Shown piece after piece: positions 42,551-49,625 of a stretch of DNA of 64,000 nucleotides. A program made the position numbers and the translations under genes. How positions within the stretch are numbered: position 1 is the stretch's first letter; every line of letters begins with the position of its first letter. Source of the DNA: Desulfoferula mesophila (GTDB lineage: Bacteria; Desulfobacterota; Desulfarculia; Desulfarculales; Desulfarculaceae); NCBI RefSeq assembly GCF_037076455.1, contig NZ_AP028679.1, positions 2,991,501 to 3,055,500 on the forward strand, written 5' to 3'. The notes beneath the pieces are model-generated. The model was given only the letters and a program-made list of their open reading frames with translations. It had not been told where the DNA came from and searched no databases.

Positions 42551-43837
42551 ATGTCCAGCACCTACGCCCAAGACTTCGCCAAAGCGCTCCAGATAGGACG
42601 CCCGCCCAACATCACCCGCCTGTTCCCCAACTCCAAGGCCCTGCTGGTCAGCGGCAAGGTCATCGACCGAGCGCTGTCGGCCAAGGGCAAGGCCATGACC
42701 ATCGCGGCCAACGGGCGCAACCACTTCGTGATTCAAGGCGCCCTCAAGGCGGCCCAACGGGCCAACGCGGCCATTATCCTGGAGATCGCCAAGAGCGAGG
42801 GCGGGCGCGGCGCCTACTGCGCCACCAACTACTGGAACCTGGCCCGCCAGGCCGACCAGGTCATGAACGAGCTGGGCATCACCGTGCCGGTGGCGATTCA
42901 CGCCGATCACTACGCGGTGAAAAACGCCAAAGACCTGGAGGAGGCCAAGGTCGAGGTGCCCTCCATGTTCGAGGCGGGCATCACCTCCATCGCCATCGAC
43001 GCATCCCACCAGCCCGACCCGGACAACCTGCTGGCCAGCCTGGCCATCAACCCCTACATCCCCGCCTGGGCCGGCCTGGAGACCGAGGTGGGCGAGATCA
43101 AGGGCAGCGAGGGGCTCTCCACCGCCAAGGAGGCCCTGTTCCTCATCCAGGGGCTCAACGCCCACGGCATATCCCCGGATTGGATCGCGCTCAACAACGG
43201 CACCGCCCACGGCATCCAGACCTCCGAGCAGGGCATCCAGGTCGAGCTGACCGCCGAGATTCACCAGGCCCTTACTGCCTACAAGGTATCCGGGGCCCAG
43301 CACGGCACCAGCGGCAACAACTCCGACCGCCTGCGGCGCATCGCCCAGGAGACCAACACCACCAAGGCCAACGTGGCCACCGCCCTGCAGATGATCTCCT
43401 GGGGGGTCGAGGTGGACGAATACGGCAACGCGGCCCTGGACGGCGACGGCAACCTGATCAAGGTTCCCGGCCAGGGCATGTCCGAGGAAATGTGGGCCGA
43501 GATGATGGCCTATGCCCAGGAAAAGGGCTGGAAGGGCGGCAACACCAAAAAGCTCAACCTGCCTTTTGAAAACAAGCTGCTGGCCCAGCCCGCCTCGGTG
43601 CGCCACCGCATGGTCGATGGCGTGGAGCGCTTTGTCTACGACCTGATCACCAAGGTGTTCAACGCCCAGGACACCGCGCCCCTGGGAGTCGAGGCCATTC
43701 TCCAGGCGGGCGGCTTCGACCTGGGCCCCAAGGCCCAGCGCATCGAAGACCCGGCCAAATGGAGCGAGGATTACATCCGCGCCACCGGCGCCACCGTGGG
43801 CGGCGACAAGGGGCCCAAGGGCAACTTCGAGGACTAG
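42551..43837 (+). CDS. Class II fructose-bisphosphate aldolase family protein
   Basis: A 428-residue zinc aldolase. Metal ligands and active-site loops are VAIHADHYAVKN, NNGTAHGIQ and SGAQHGTSGNNSDRLRR, which carry His ligands and the phosphate-binding Ser/Asn. It would cleave or condense fructose-1,6-bisphosphate in glycolysis/gluconeogenesis. It is longer than E. coli FbaA (about 359) but matches the long aldolase type of several anaerobes, so a related sugar phosphate cannot be excluded. AAGGATAAGGG precedes the ATG. It appears monocistronic. Confidence 0.85.
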   Translation: MSSTYAQDFAKALQIGRPPNITRLFPNSKALLVSGKVIDRALSAKGKAMTIAANGRNHFVIQGALKAAQRANAAIILEIAKSEGGRGAYCATNYWNLARQADQVMNELGITVPVAIHADHYAVKNAKDLEEAKVEVPSMFEAGITSIAIDASHQPDPDNLLASLAINPYIPAWAGLETEVGEIKGSEGLSTAKEALFLIQGLNAHGISPDWIALNNGTAHGIQTSEQGIQVELTAEIHQALTAYKVSGAQHGTSGNNSDRLRRIAQETNTTKANVATALQMISWGVEVDEYGNAALDGDGNLIKVPGQGMSEEMWAEMMAYAQEKGWKGGNTKKLNLPFENKLLAQPASVRHRMVDGVERFVYDLITKVFNAQDTAPLGVEAILQAGGFDLGPKAQRIEDPAKWSEDYIRATGATVGGDKGPKGNFED

Positions 43838-43991
43838 GCGCCGCGGCGCGCCGCCGGGCTGGGCGGCGACGGCGGTGGGCAACGGCACAATTGGGGATGG
43901 GTGCAGGGCGCGACCGGTGCGGGCATCGGTTGCGCCCGAGGCCCCGTCCCATTGGCGACTTTCCTTTTTTAACGCACCAGCCGTCACGCTG

Positions 43992-44020
43992 TTGACAGGC
44001 CTAAGGGCCGAGGCCATAAT
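43992..44020 (+). promoter_or_regulatory. Strong promoter for the tRNA gene
   Basis: A perfect TTGACA, 17 nt, CATAAT (5 of 6). The -10 box ends 18 nt before the mature tRNA, fitting a short 5' leader processed by RNase P. Confidence 0.85.
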
Positions 44021-44038
44021 AACAATTTCTAATGCGCC

Positions 44039-44114
44039 GGGCCCATAGCTCAGTTGGTAGAGCCTCCGGCTCATAACCGGATAGTCCCTGGTTCGAGGCC
44101 AGGTGGGCCCACCA
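44039..44114 (+). tRNA. tRNA with CAU anticodon (Met, or Ile2)
   Basis: A 76-nt cloverleaf. Acceptor arms GGGCCCA and TGGGCCC pair, followed by ACCA with encoded CCA. The D-arm region is GCTCAGTTGGTAGAGC, the anticodon stem TCCGG/CCGGA with loop CTCATAA (anticodon CAT), and the T-arm holds GGTTCGAGGCC. It begins with a paired G, so it is not an initiator. CAU can be elongator Met or, if lysidine-modified, Ile2; I cannot decide by eye. A run of T follows. Confidence 0.92.
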
Positions 44115-44136
44115 TTTTTTTGAGGGAGAGCACCCT

Positions 44137-44247
44137 ATGCGAGCTTGCCTCGCGGCCTGCCCCCCAACCGGGGAAGAGCAAAGCAACCAACGCAGGGTTC
44201 TCCACGGGCGCCCCCCAGCAAAGGGGTGCCCTCTTCTTTGGGTGTAG
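44137..44247 (+). CDS. Possible 36-aa leader peptide upstream of the NIF3 gene
   Basis: A short open frame beginning MRACLAACPPTGEEQSNQRR and ending GCPLLWV. GAGGGAG sits about 8 nt before its ATG, while the NIF3 gene 4 nt after its stop lacks a clear ribosome site, so translation could be coupled. Its 3' half contains the terminator-like hairpin at 44206-44239. Three cysteines are notable. It may be only chance coding in a leader. Confidence 0.3.
   Translation: MRACLAACPPTGEEQSNQRRVLHGRPPAKGCPLLWV
44206..44239 (+). terminator. Terminator-like hairpin between the tRNA and NIF3 genes
   Basis: GGGCGCCCC and GGGGTGCCC form a 9-bp stem (one G-T pair), followed by TCTTCTTT. It may terminate the tRNA transcript or act as an attenuator for the downstream operon. 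Confidence 0.55.
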
Positions 44248-44251
44248 ATTG

Positions 44252-45394
44252 ATGTCCGGCAAGCCAGCCACAATCGGCGATTTCATGGAGGCGATGGAGC
44301 GGTGGGCTCCCGCCTGGAGCGCCGAGAGCTGGGACAAGGTGGGCCTGCAGGTGGGAGACCCGGCTGCCCCGGCCCCCAAGGTCTGGACCGCCCTGGAGCT
44401 GGACGAGCCGCTGTTGGCCGCGGCCCTGGAGGCCAAGGTCGCCCTGCTCTTGCTGCATCACCCGGTATTGTTCCAGCCCCTGGAGCAACTGCGGGTGGAC
44501 TCCCCGGCGACCGCCCGCCTGATCAAAGCCGCCAGTGAACCCCTGGCCATCTTCGCAGCCCACACCAACCTTGACTCCGCCCCCGGCGGAGTCAATGACG
44601 TTTTGGGGGAGCGTTTGGGCCTGAGCGAGCTCACCCCCCTGGTTCCCGCGCAAAACCAAGACATCGCCAAGCTGGTGGTTTTCACCCCGCCCGAGGCCAT
44701 GGAGGAAATCTCCCGGGCCCTTTTTGACGTGGGGGCCGGAAACATCGGCGACTACCGCGAATGCTCCTTCGCCGCCGTGGGGGTGGGGAGCTTTTGGGCC
44801 CCGCCCGACGGCCATCCCTACCTGGGCCGCCCCGGTGAAAAGGAGATGCTGGAGGAGTTGCGCCTGGAAATGGTGGTGCCCGCCGGACGGGTGCCCCAGG
44901 CCCTGGACGCGATTCGCCGGACTCACCCCTACGAAGAGCCGGCGGTGGACGTATATCACCTGCGCCAAAGCGCCCCGGGCTTTGGCATGGGCCGGGTGGG
45001 AAGCCTGGCCGCGCCCCGGCGAAGCGAGGTTTTCGCCGCGTGGGCGGCGGCCGAGTTGGAAGCGGGCTGGGCTCACCTGGGCGGGCGGGCGCCCGAGGTT
45101 ATCGAGCGGGTGGCCGTGGTGGGCGGCTCGGGCGGCGACCTGCTGCCCCAGGCGGCCGCGGCCGGGGCCCAGTTGCTGGTCACCGGCGAAGCCCGCCATC
45201 ACACCGCCGAACAGGCGGCGGACCTGGGCCTGGGCATCCTGTGCCTGGGCCACTACCAAACCGAGGCGGTGATCGTGGAGCCCTGGGCTCGCCGCCTGCG
45301 TCGTGAACTGACCGACCAGGGCCTGGTCAGCACCATTGAACCATACACCGGCGGGATCGATCCCTGGAGGCCGGTTGTCCCAGAGGAGGAATAA
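44252..45394 (+). CDS. NIF3-like dinuclear metal-centre protein
   Basis: A 380-residue Nif3/YqfO-type protein. Metal-ligand segments are SWDKVGLQVGDP, ALLLLHHPVLFQPL and IFAAHTNLDSAPGGVN in the N-terminal half, and LVTGEARHHTAEQAADLG in the C-terminal half. The middle (about 130-235) is the extra PII-like domain found in longer bacterial members. Often annotated as GTP cyclohydrolase type 2, but its true substrate is unsettled. First gene of a unit followed 2 nt later by the zinc-ribbon gene and then by RNase H. Confidence 0.9.
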   Translation: MSGKPATIGDFMEAMERWAPAWSAESWDKVGLQVGDPAAPAPKVWTALELDEPLLAAALEAKVALLLLHHPVLFQPLEQLRVDSPATARLIKAASEPLAIFAAHTNLDSAPGGVNDVLGERLGLSELTPLVPAQNQDIAKLVVFTPPEAMEEISRALFDVGAGNIGDYRECSFAAVGVGSFWAPPDGHPYLGRPGEKEMLEELRLEMVVPAGRVPQALDAIRRTHPYEEPAVDVYHLRQSAPGFGMGRVGSLAAPRRSEVFAAWAAAELEAGWAHLGGRAPEVIERVAVVGGSGGDLLPQAAAAGAQLLVTGEARHHTAEQAADLGLGILCLGHYQTEAVIVEPWARRLRRELTDQGLVSTIEPYTGGIDPWRPVVPEEE

Positions 45395-45396
45395 CC

Positions 45397-46125
45397 TTGT
45401 TTGATCAATTGCGTCTGTTGATAAGGCTGCAAGCCGTAGACAAAACCCTGTTCGACCTTGGGCAGGAGAGGGACGTCATACCAGGCCGTTTGGCCGATCT
45501 GACCCAAGCCGAGCAGGCCCTGCATGGCCAGTTGGAAGCCCAACAGACTCAGTTGGACCAGGTGCTCAAGCGCAAGGCGGACTTAGAAGAGATCGCCGAC
45601 AACGTGCGCGCCCGCCTGCGCCGGGCCGAAAACCGCCTCATGGGCTCCAAGAGCGGCAAGGAGTACCAGGCGGCCAACGCCGAGATCGACGACGGCAAGG
45701 ATTCCCTCAAGGACACCGAAAACCAGCTCCTGGAAGTAATGGAGCAGGTGGAGGCCCTGGAAAAGAAAGTCGCCGGCCTCAAGGAGCGCCATGACCAGTT
45801 GGCCGCCGCCTCCCAGGAGGAGCGGACCCAGCTGGAGGAGCGCTACCACAACACCGACACCGAAATCTCGCGCCTGGCCGGCACCCGCGAAGAGTTGGCC
45901 ACCGAGATAGACAAAGGCCTGATGAAGGACTACGACTTCATCCGCCAGGCCCGCGACGGCGTGGCCCTGGCCGCGGTGAGCGAAGGCACCTGCACCGTGT
46001 GCCACATGACCATACCCCCCCAGCAGTTCAACGAGTTGCAGCGCATGGACAAGATCATGTCCTGCCCCTCCTGCCGCCGCCTCATCTACTGGGCCGAGGC
46101 CGAGCAGCTAAAAGAGGACCAGTGA
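45397..46125 (+). CDS. Coiled-coil protein with C-terminal C4 zinc ribbon
   Basis: A 242-residue protein. Residues about 10-185 form long heptad helices (LIRLQAVDKTLFDLGQERD; ENQLLEVMEQVEALEKKVAG), with the conserved loop RLMGSKSGKEYQAANAEID. The C-terminal ribbon has CTVCHMTIPPQQFNEL and CPSCRRLIYW, four Cys for Zn. This is the CdsZ/DUF164-like family, regularly next to nif3 and RNase H in bacteria; nucleic-acid or ribosome binding is presumed. TTG start with GAGGAGG upstream. The stop overlaps the RNase H start (GTGA). Confidence 0.9.
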   Translation: MFDQLRLLIRLQAVDKTLFDLGQERDVIPGRLADLTQAEQALHGQLEAQQTQLDQVLKRKADLEEIADNVRARLRRAENRLMGSKSGKEYQAANAEIDDGKDSLKDTENQLLEVMEQVEALEKKVAGLKERHDQLAAASQEERTQLEERYHNTDTEISRLAGTREELATEIDKGLMKDYDFIRQARDGVALAAVSEGTCTVCHMTIPPQQFNELQRMDKIMSCPSCRRLIYWAEAEQLKEDQ

Positions 46126-46535
46126 GCCCCCAGGGCCTCGCGCTGACCCTGCACAGCGACGGCGGCTCCCGGGGCAACCCCGGCCCCGCCGGAGCCGGGG
46201 CGGTGCTCTACGACGACCAGGGCGACGAGGTGGCGGCCCTCAGCCGCTACCTGGGCAGCGCCACCAACAACGAGGCCGAATACCAGGCCCTGCTCATGGG
46301 CCTGGCCGAGGCCAAGCGTTTGGGGGCCGGGCGGCTCACCGTGAAGATGGACTCCGAGCTGATCGTGCGCCAGTTGGAGGGTCGCTACCAGGTCAGGGCT
46401 CCCGGCCTCAAGCCCATGTACGCCGAGGCCAAGCGCCTGTTGCAGGGCTTCGCTGCGGTGACTATCTTGCACGTACGCCGCGAGTTCAACAAGCGGGCGG
46501 ACGAGCTGGCCAATCAGGCCATGGATAGGCGCTAG
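46122..46535 (+). CDS. Ribonuclease HI family protein
   Basis: A 137-residue RNase H fold. Catalytic carboxylates are in LHSDGGSRGNPGPAG (Asp), NNEAEYQALL (Glu), KMDSELIVRQLEG (Asp) and the end motif RREFNKRADELANQAMD (Asp). It degrades the RNA strand of RNA-DNA hybrids. This stand-alone type (ypdQ-like, without the basic protrusion of E. coli RNase HI) is common behind zinc-ribbon proteins. GTG start overlapping the previous stop. The RNase P RNA gene follows. Confidence 0.9.
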   Translation: MSPQGLALTLHSDGGSRGNPGPAGAGAVLYDDQGDEVAALSRYLGSATNNEAEYQALLMGLAEAKRLGAGRLTVKMDSELIVRQLEGRYQVRAPGLKPMYAEAKRLLQGFAAVTILHVRREFNKRADELANQAMDRR

Positions 46536-46549
46536 GGCTTCAAATCAGA

Positions 46550-46555
46550 TATAAT
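46550..46555 (+). promoter_or_regulatory. -10 box for RNase P RNA
   Basis: TATAAT lies 13-14 nt upstream of the inferred 5' end of the RNase P RNA. The corresponding -35 region is poor. Confidence 0.55.
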
Positions 46556-46568
46556 TCAATAGCCGGGA

Positions 46569-46937
46569 CGGAGTCGGCCGGATGACCGCCGGCCCCCTTG
46601 GGGGGCGGGAGGAAAGTCCGGGCACCGCAGGGCAGGGTGCTGGCTAACGGCCAGGGGGGGCGACCCCACGGAAAGTGCCACAGAAAACAAACCGCCCGCG
46701 CCTGTTGCGCGCGGGTAAGGGTGAAACGGCGAGGTAAGAGCTCACCGCTGGGGCGGCGACGCCCCAGGCACGGCAAACCCCACCCGGTGCAAGACCAAAT
46801 AGGGAAGCGTCACGAGGGCGGCCCGCCCCAGCTTCCGGGTAGGTCGCTGGAGACGGCGGGCAACCGCCGTCCTAGATGAATGGTCATCGCCCGGCCGCCA
46901 GGCCGGGAACAGAACCCGGCTTACAGGCCGGCTCCGC
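46569..46937 (+). ncRNA. rnpB: RNase P RNA, bacterial class A
   Basis: The catalytic RNA of RNase P, which trims tRNA 5' ends. P1 is formed by GGAGTCGGCC near 46570 and GGCCGGCTCC near 46926. Universal core segments are present in order: GAGGAAAGTCCGGGC (CR I), CCACAGAAAACA (CR II), GGTAAGGGTGAAACGG, GTGCAAGACCAAATAGGG (CR IV region), and AGAACCCGGCTTACAGGCCG (CR V). About 369 nt. Ends are placed from P1 pairing and may be off by a few bases. Confidence 0.95.
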
Positions 46938-46963
46938 CCCGGCTCTTCACGGGGAACTAGCGC

Positions 46964-47452
46964 ATGAAGGACAACTACCGAGTCAGGCCGGCTCAGCTCG
47001 CGGACGCCGATGGGCTGTGCCGCATCCTGGAGTCCCTGGGCTGGTTTCCCCATCTGGACGGCAGCAGCCAGAGCCGGGCGGGCATCATCCGTCAAATAGC
47101 CCTGTGCCTGGCCGACTACGGCCACTGCCTCTTGGTGGCCCAGCAGCCCGGCGCGGGCCTGGTGGGCTACGTGTCCCTGCACCGCAACCCCTCCCTGTTC
47201 CTCGCCTCGCCGGAGGTTTACCTGGCCGAGCTGTTCGTGCGCCCGGAGGCCAGAAGGCACGGAGTGGGCACCGCCCTGTTGGAAGAAGCGGAGCACTGGG
47301 CCCAGCGGGAGGGCTGCTCACGCATGATGCTGATCAACAACCGCCAGCGCCAATCCTACCTGGATGAGTTTTACGCCAAGCGGGGCTGGCACGAGCGCGA
47401 GGACATGGCCAACTTCGTGCTACCCCTGCACCGGCCGGGGGAAAGTGACTAG
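46964..47452 (+). CDS. GNAT family N-acetyltransferase
   Basis: A 162-residue acetyl-CoA-dependent acyltransferase. The acetyl-CoA loop is LFVRPEARRHGVGTALLEEAE (R-x2-G-x-G/A type), preceded by LVGYVSLHRNPS. MMLINNRQRQSYLDEFYAKRGW is the C-terminal motif with the conserved Tyr. The acceptor is unknown. It starts 27 nt after the RNase P RNA. Its end overlaps the ATP-grasp gene by 8 nt, which suggests that both enzymes act on one product. Confidence 0.87.
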   Translation: MKDNYRVRPAQLADADGLCRILESLGWFPHLDGSSQSRAGIIRQIALCLADYGHCLLVAQQPGAGLVGYVSLHRNPSLFLASPEVYLAELFVRPEARRHGVGTALLEEAEHWAQREGCSRMMLINNRQRQSYLDEFYAKRGWHEREDMANFVLPLHRPGESD

Positions 47453-48233
47453 GCCGCTGGTCATCGGGGCGCGCCTTCGGCGCTATCCCCAATTCACCAC
47501 CCTGGGGCCCCGCCCCAACCTGGAAGATTATTCCCCCCAAGAGCTGGAGTTGATCCGCCGGGCTCCGGTGGTCTTTTATCCCACCGAGGCCCTGGCCCCC
47601 CAGCTGGCCGCCCTGGGCAAGCGCCTGTTCCCTTCCCTGGCCTGCCACCTTCTGGAAGGCGACAAGATAAAACAGACCACCCTGTTCAAGCTGCTGGGCC
47701 TGCCCCACCCGCGCACCAGGGTCTTCTACGGCAGCCAGCGCCGGGACATCGCGGGCCACTTCGCTTTTCCCTTTGTGGCCAAGAAGCCCCGCGCCTCCTG
47801 CCGGGGCCGGGGGGTGTATCTCATCGAAAACCAGGCCCAGCTCGACGCCTATCTGGCGGACAACAAGGTGGCCTACATCCAGGAGCGCCTGCCCATCCAG
47901 CGTGACATCCGGGTGGTGCTCATCGGTTTCGAGCCGGTGTGCGCCTACTGGCGGGTGCCGCCGCCGGGAGAGTGGCGCAGCAACGTGGCCCAGGGAGCCG
48001 TGGTGGATTTCGCCGGGGTGCCGCCCCGGGCGGTGGAGTTGGCCGCGCGGCTGGCCCGGGCGGCGGACCTGGACGAGGTGGGGGTGGACCTGGCCATGGT
48101 GGACGGCCAAGCCCTTCTGCTAGAATTCAACGTGAAGTACGGCCGCCAAGGGCCCGCGCTGATGGGCTTGGACGTGGTGGATTACGTGGCCCAAGGCATA
48201 TTGGCGGGCAAGCTGCCGCCTCCGAGGGAGTAG
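47445..48233 (+). CDS. RimK-like ATP-grasp ligase
   Basis: A 262-residue ATP-grasp protein. FVAKKPRASCRGRGVYLIE is the ATP-binding segment with Lys and a Gly-rich loop. AYIQERLPIQRDIRVVLIG contains the adenine-contact and Arg residues. The Mg residues lie in EVGVDLAMVDGQALLLEFNVK. It would ligate a carboxylate to an amine or thiol; RimK relatives add amino acids to peptides or proteins. GTG start with GGGGG, overlapping the GNAT gene. The 113-aa gene follows 3 nt later. Substrate unknown. Confidence 0.82.
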   Translation: MTRPLVIGARLRRYPQFTTLGPRPNLEDYSPQELELIRRAPVVFYPTEALAPQLAALGKRLFPSLACHLLEGDKIKQTTLFKLLGLPHPRTRVFYGSQRRDIAGHFAFPFVAKKPRASCRGRGVYLIENQAQLDAYLADNKVAYIQERLPIQRDIRVVLIGFEPVCAYWRVPPPGEWRSNVAQGAVVDFAGVPPRAVELAARLARAADLDEVGVDLAMVDGQALLLEFNVKYGRQGPALMGLDVVDYVAQGILAGKLPPPRE

Positions 48234-48236
48234 GAC

Positions 48237-48578
48237 ATGAGCCGTTGGATGCAGATCAGGGTCCGGGTGGAGCCGGTGTACAAGAAGAGCTTTGCCAAGG
48301 ACTTCCCCAAGCTCTACCGGGTGGTCACCGGCCTGGACAACAGCCTCATCGACCGGAACCCCACCTTCCTGGACCTGGTGCCCCTGGTGGTGCGCCTGAG
48401 CCACGAAAAAACCCTGGAGCCTGGCCTGTCCTCGGCCATTGGCCACTACGGCCCCAAGATCGTTCAGCTGCACCGGCAAATCACCGAGGCCATTGGCGGC
48501 TGGAAGCTGGGCGAGGCCGAGAAGCTGCTCTACGAGCTGGAGGACAACTTCGCGGCCTTTGAGAAGGAGCTGGGCTGA
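48237..48578 (+). CDS. Unknown protein, 113 aa, third gene of a GNAT/ATP-grasp cassette
   Basis: I do not recognise this protein. It is soluble and helical, rich in Lys/Glu (VRVEPVYKKSFAKDFPKLYRV; EAEKLLYELEDNFAAFEKELG), with no signal or Cys. GGGAG precedes the ATG, and the 3-nt gap to the ATP-grasp gene argues for co-translation. It could be a structural partner, a carrier or a substrate of the ligase; none of these is shown by the sequence. Confidence 0.65.
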   Translation: MSRWMQIRVRVEPVYKKSFAKDFPKLYRVVTGLDNSLIDRNPTFLDLVPLVVRLSHEKTLEPGLSSAIGHYGPKIVQLHRQITEAIGGWKLGEAEKLLYELEDNFAAFEKELG

Positions 48579-48850
48579 AAGAGCCGCCCTACCCCCGGCT
48601 ACGCCCGCAGCGGAGACGGCTGCCTTGTCGCGGCTCGCAATTTGACCGTCCCCGTGACGATTCGGACAACGACCACGAGGGCCGCGCGATCAGACCGCCC
48701 CAAAAGAGGCCCCCCGGCAAACTCTTTTTTCCAAACCTCTTATTGCCCAGCCAACCAAACGCCGGTCATCCAGGGGGCCCTGTAAAACCCACCGAATGAC
48801 CGGCGTCACTATCGTTGCTTGCTTGAGAGAGCCGCCCAGCGCGGCCATGC
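48579..48850. other. Convergent intergenic region, 272 nt
   Basis: No gene is supported. On the minus strand around 48598-48645 the order GACAAGGCAG ... TGCGGGCGTAGCC resembles the left arm of the dispersed palindromic repeat, so this may be a decayed sixth copy. No clear U-tract terminator was seen for either side. Confidence 0.35.
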
Positions 48851-49408
48851 TTAGAAGGCCCAGGCCAGGCCCACCAGGAGCTGGTTGCTGCTCACCCCCT
48901 GGTTTTGGTTGTCCAGGCCGGCGTTGCTGATATGGCGCCAGCGGTAGCCCACGTCCAGGCTCATGGCCTCGCACAGAGGAAAACGCAGGCCCAGGCCGCC
49001 AAAGGACAAGAAGTTGAAACCCAGGCCCAGCTCGCTTATATCCAGGGTGTTGTAAGAGGGGCCGGCGCCGGCTTCCACATAAGGCAGAAACACGTCGTTG
49101 CACATGAGGTAGAGACGCAGGGCGGGGACGATGGCCACCTCCACCCCGGTGTCGTAATCAAAAAAAACGCCCACCTGGCCTTCCACGCGAAAATCCAGGC
49201 GCAGATCCTTCCTTACCCAAATCGGCATGGCCACGTCGGCGAACATGCCCGCCTCGTAAAGGTCGCCGTCGTCGGTATCCATGGACACGTTGCCAAAGGC
49301 GGTCAGGCCCCACTCATTGAAACCCAGGACCCCGGCGGAAGCGGGAACCACGTTTGAACACAGGAGGCAGGACACCAGGAACAGGGGCAGGAACAGGCTC
49401 CGAGCCAT
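48851..49408 (-). CDS. PagL-like outer-membrane lipid A deacylase homologue
   Basis: A 185-residue exported beta-barrel protein. Signal peptide (about 1-25), then alternating amphipathic strands ending in the aromatic C terminus GLAWAF typical of outer-membrane barrels. The C-terminal block YRWRHISNAGLDNQNQ matches the lipid A 3-O-deacylase (PagL) signature, with His159 and Ser161. The third catalytic residue of PagL (Glu, 14 residues after the His) reads Ser173, so activity is uncertain. The start at MARSLFLPLF has GGGAGG upstream; the longer frame lacks a signal at its N terminus. Confidence 0.75.
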   Translation of the reverse strand: MARSLFLPLFLVSCLLCSNVVPASAGVLGFNEWGLTAFGNVSMDTDDGDLYEAGMFADVAMPIWVRKDLRLDFRVEGQVGVFFDYDTGVEVAIVPALRLYLMCNDVFLPYVEAGAGPSYNTLDISELGLGFNFLSFGGLGLRFPLCEAMSLDVGYRWRHISNAGLDNQNQGVSSNQLLVGLAWAF

Positions 49409-49561
49409 GTTTTGCCTCCCTAGTACTGCGATAGTTACCACTTTGGTCTTCCCGTTTACCGCAAGCTTCAGGAGAGACTGAAGGTCAATCCGATAATCCT
49501 GGGGCAACAACCCAGGTGTCAAGCGCCTGCCGGGCCCGGTTGGTTTGACTTTGCCCCCGGA

Positions 49562-49590
49562 TTAGCGTATTTCTAAATCGTAAATATAAT
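49562..49590 (+). promoter_or_regulatory. Promoter for the glycosyltransferase gene
   Basis: TTAGCG, 17 nt, perfect TATAAT. The region between is A+T-rich. The -10 box ends 35 nt before the ATG. Confidence 0.6.
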
Positions 49591-49625
49591 CTTAACCCCG
49601 GGATGATGCCAACAAGGAGACCTCG

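Noticed and set aside
44001-44436. Minus-strand frames across the tRNA gene with LASNQGLSGYEPEALPTELW-like and PPGLEPGTIRL-like peptides
   Set aside because: These peptides are the well-known antisense translations of tRNA genes and are frequent false annotations.
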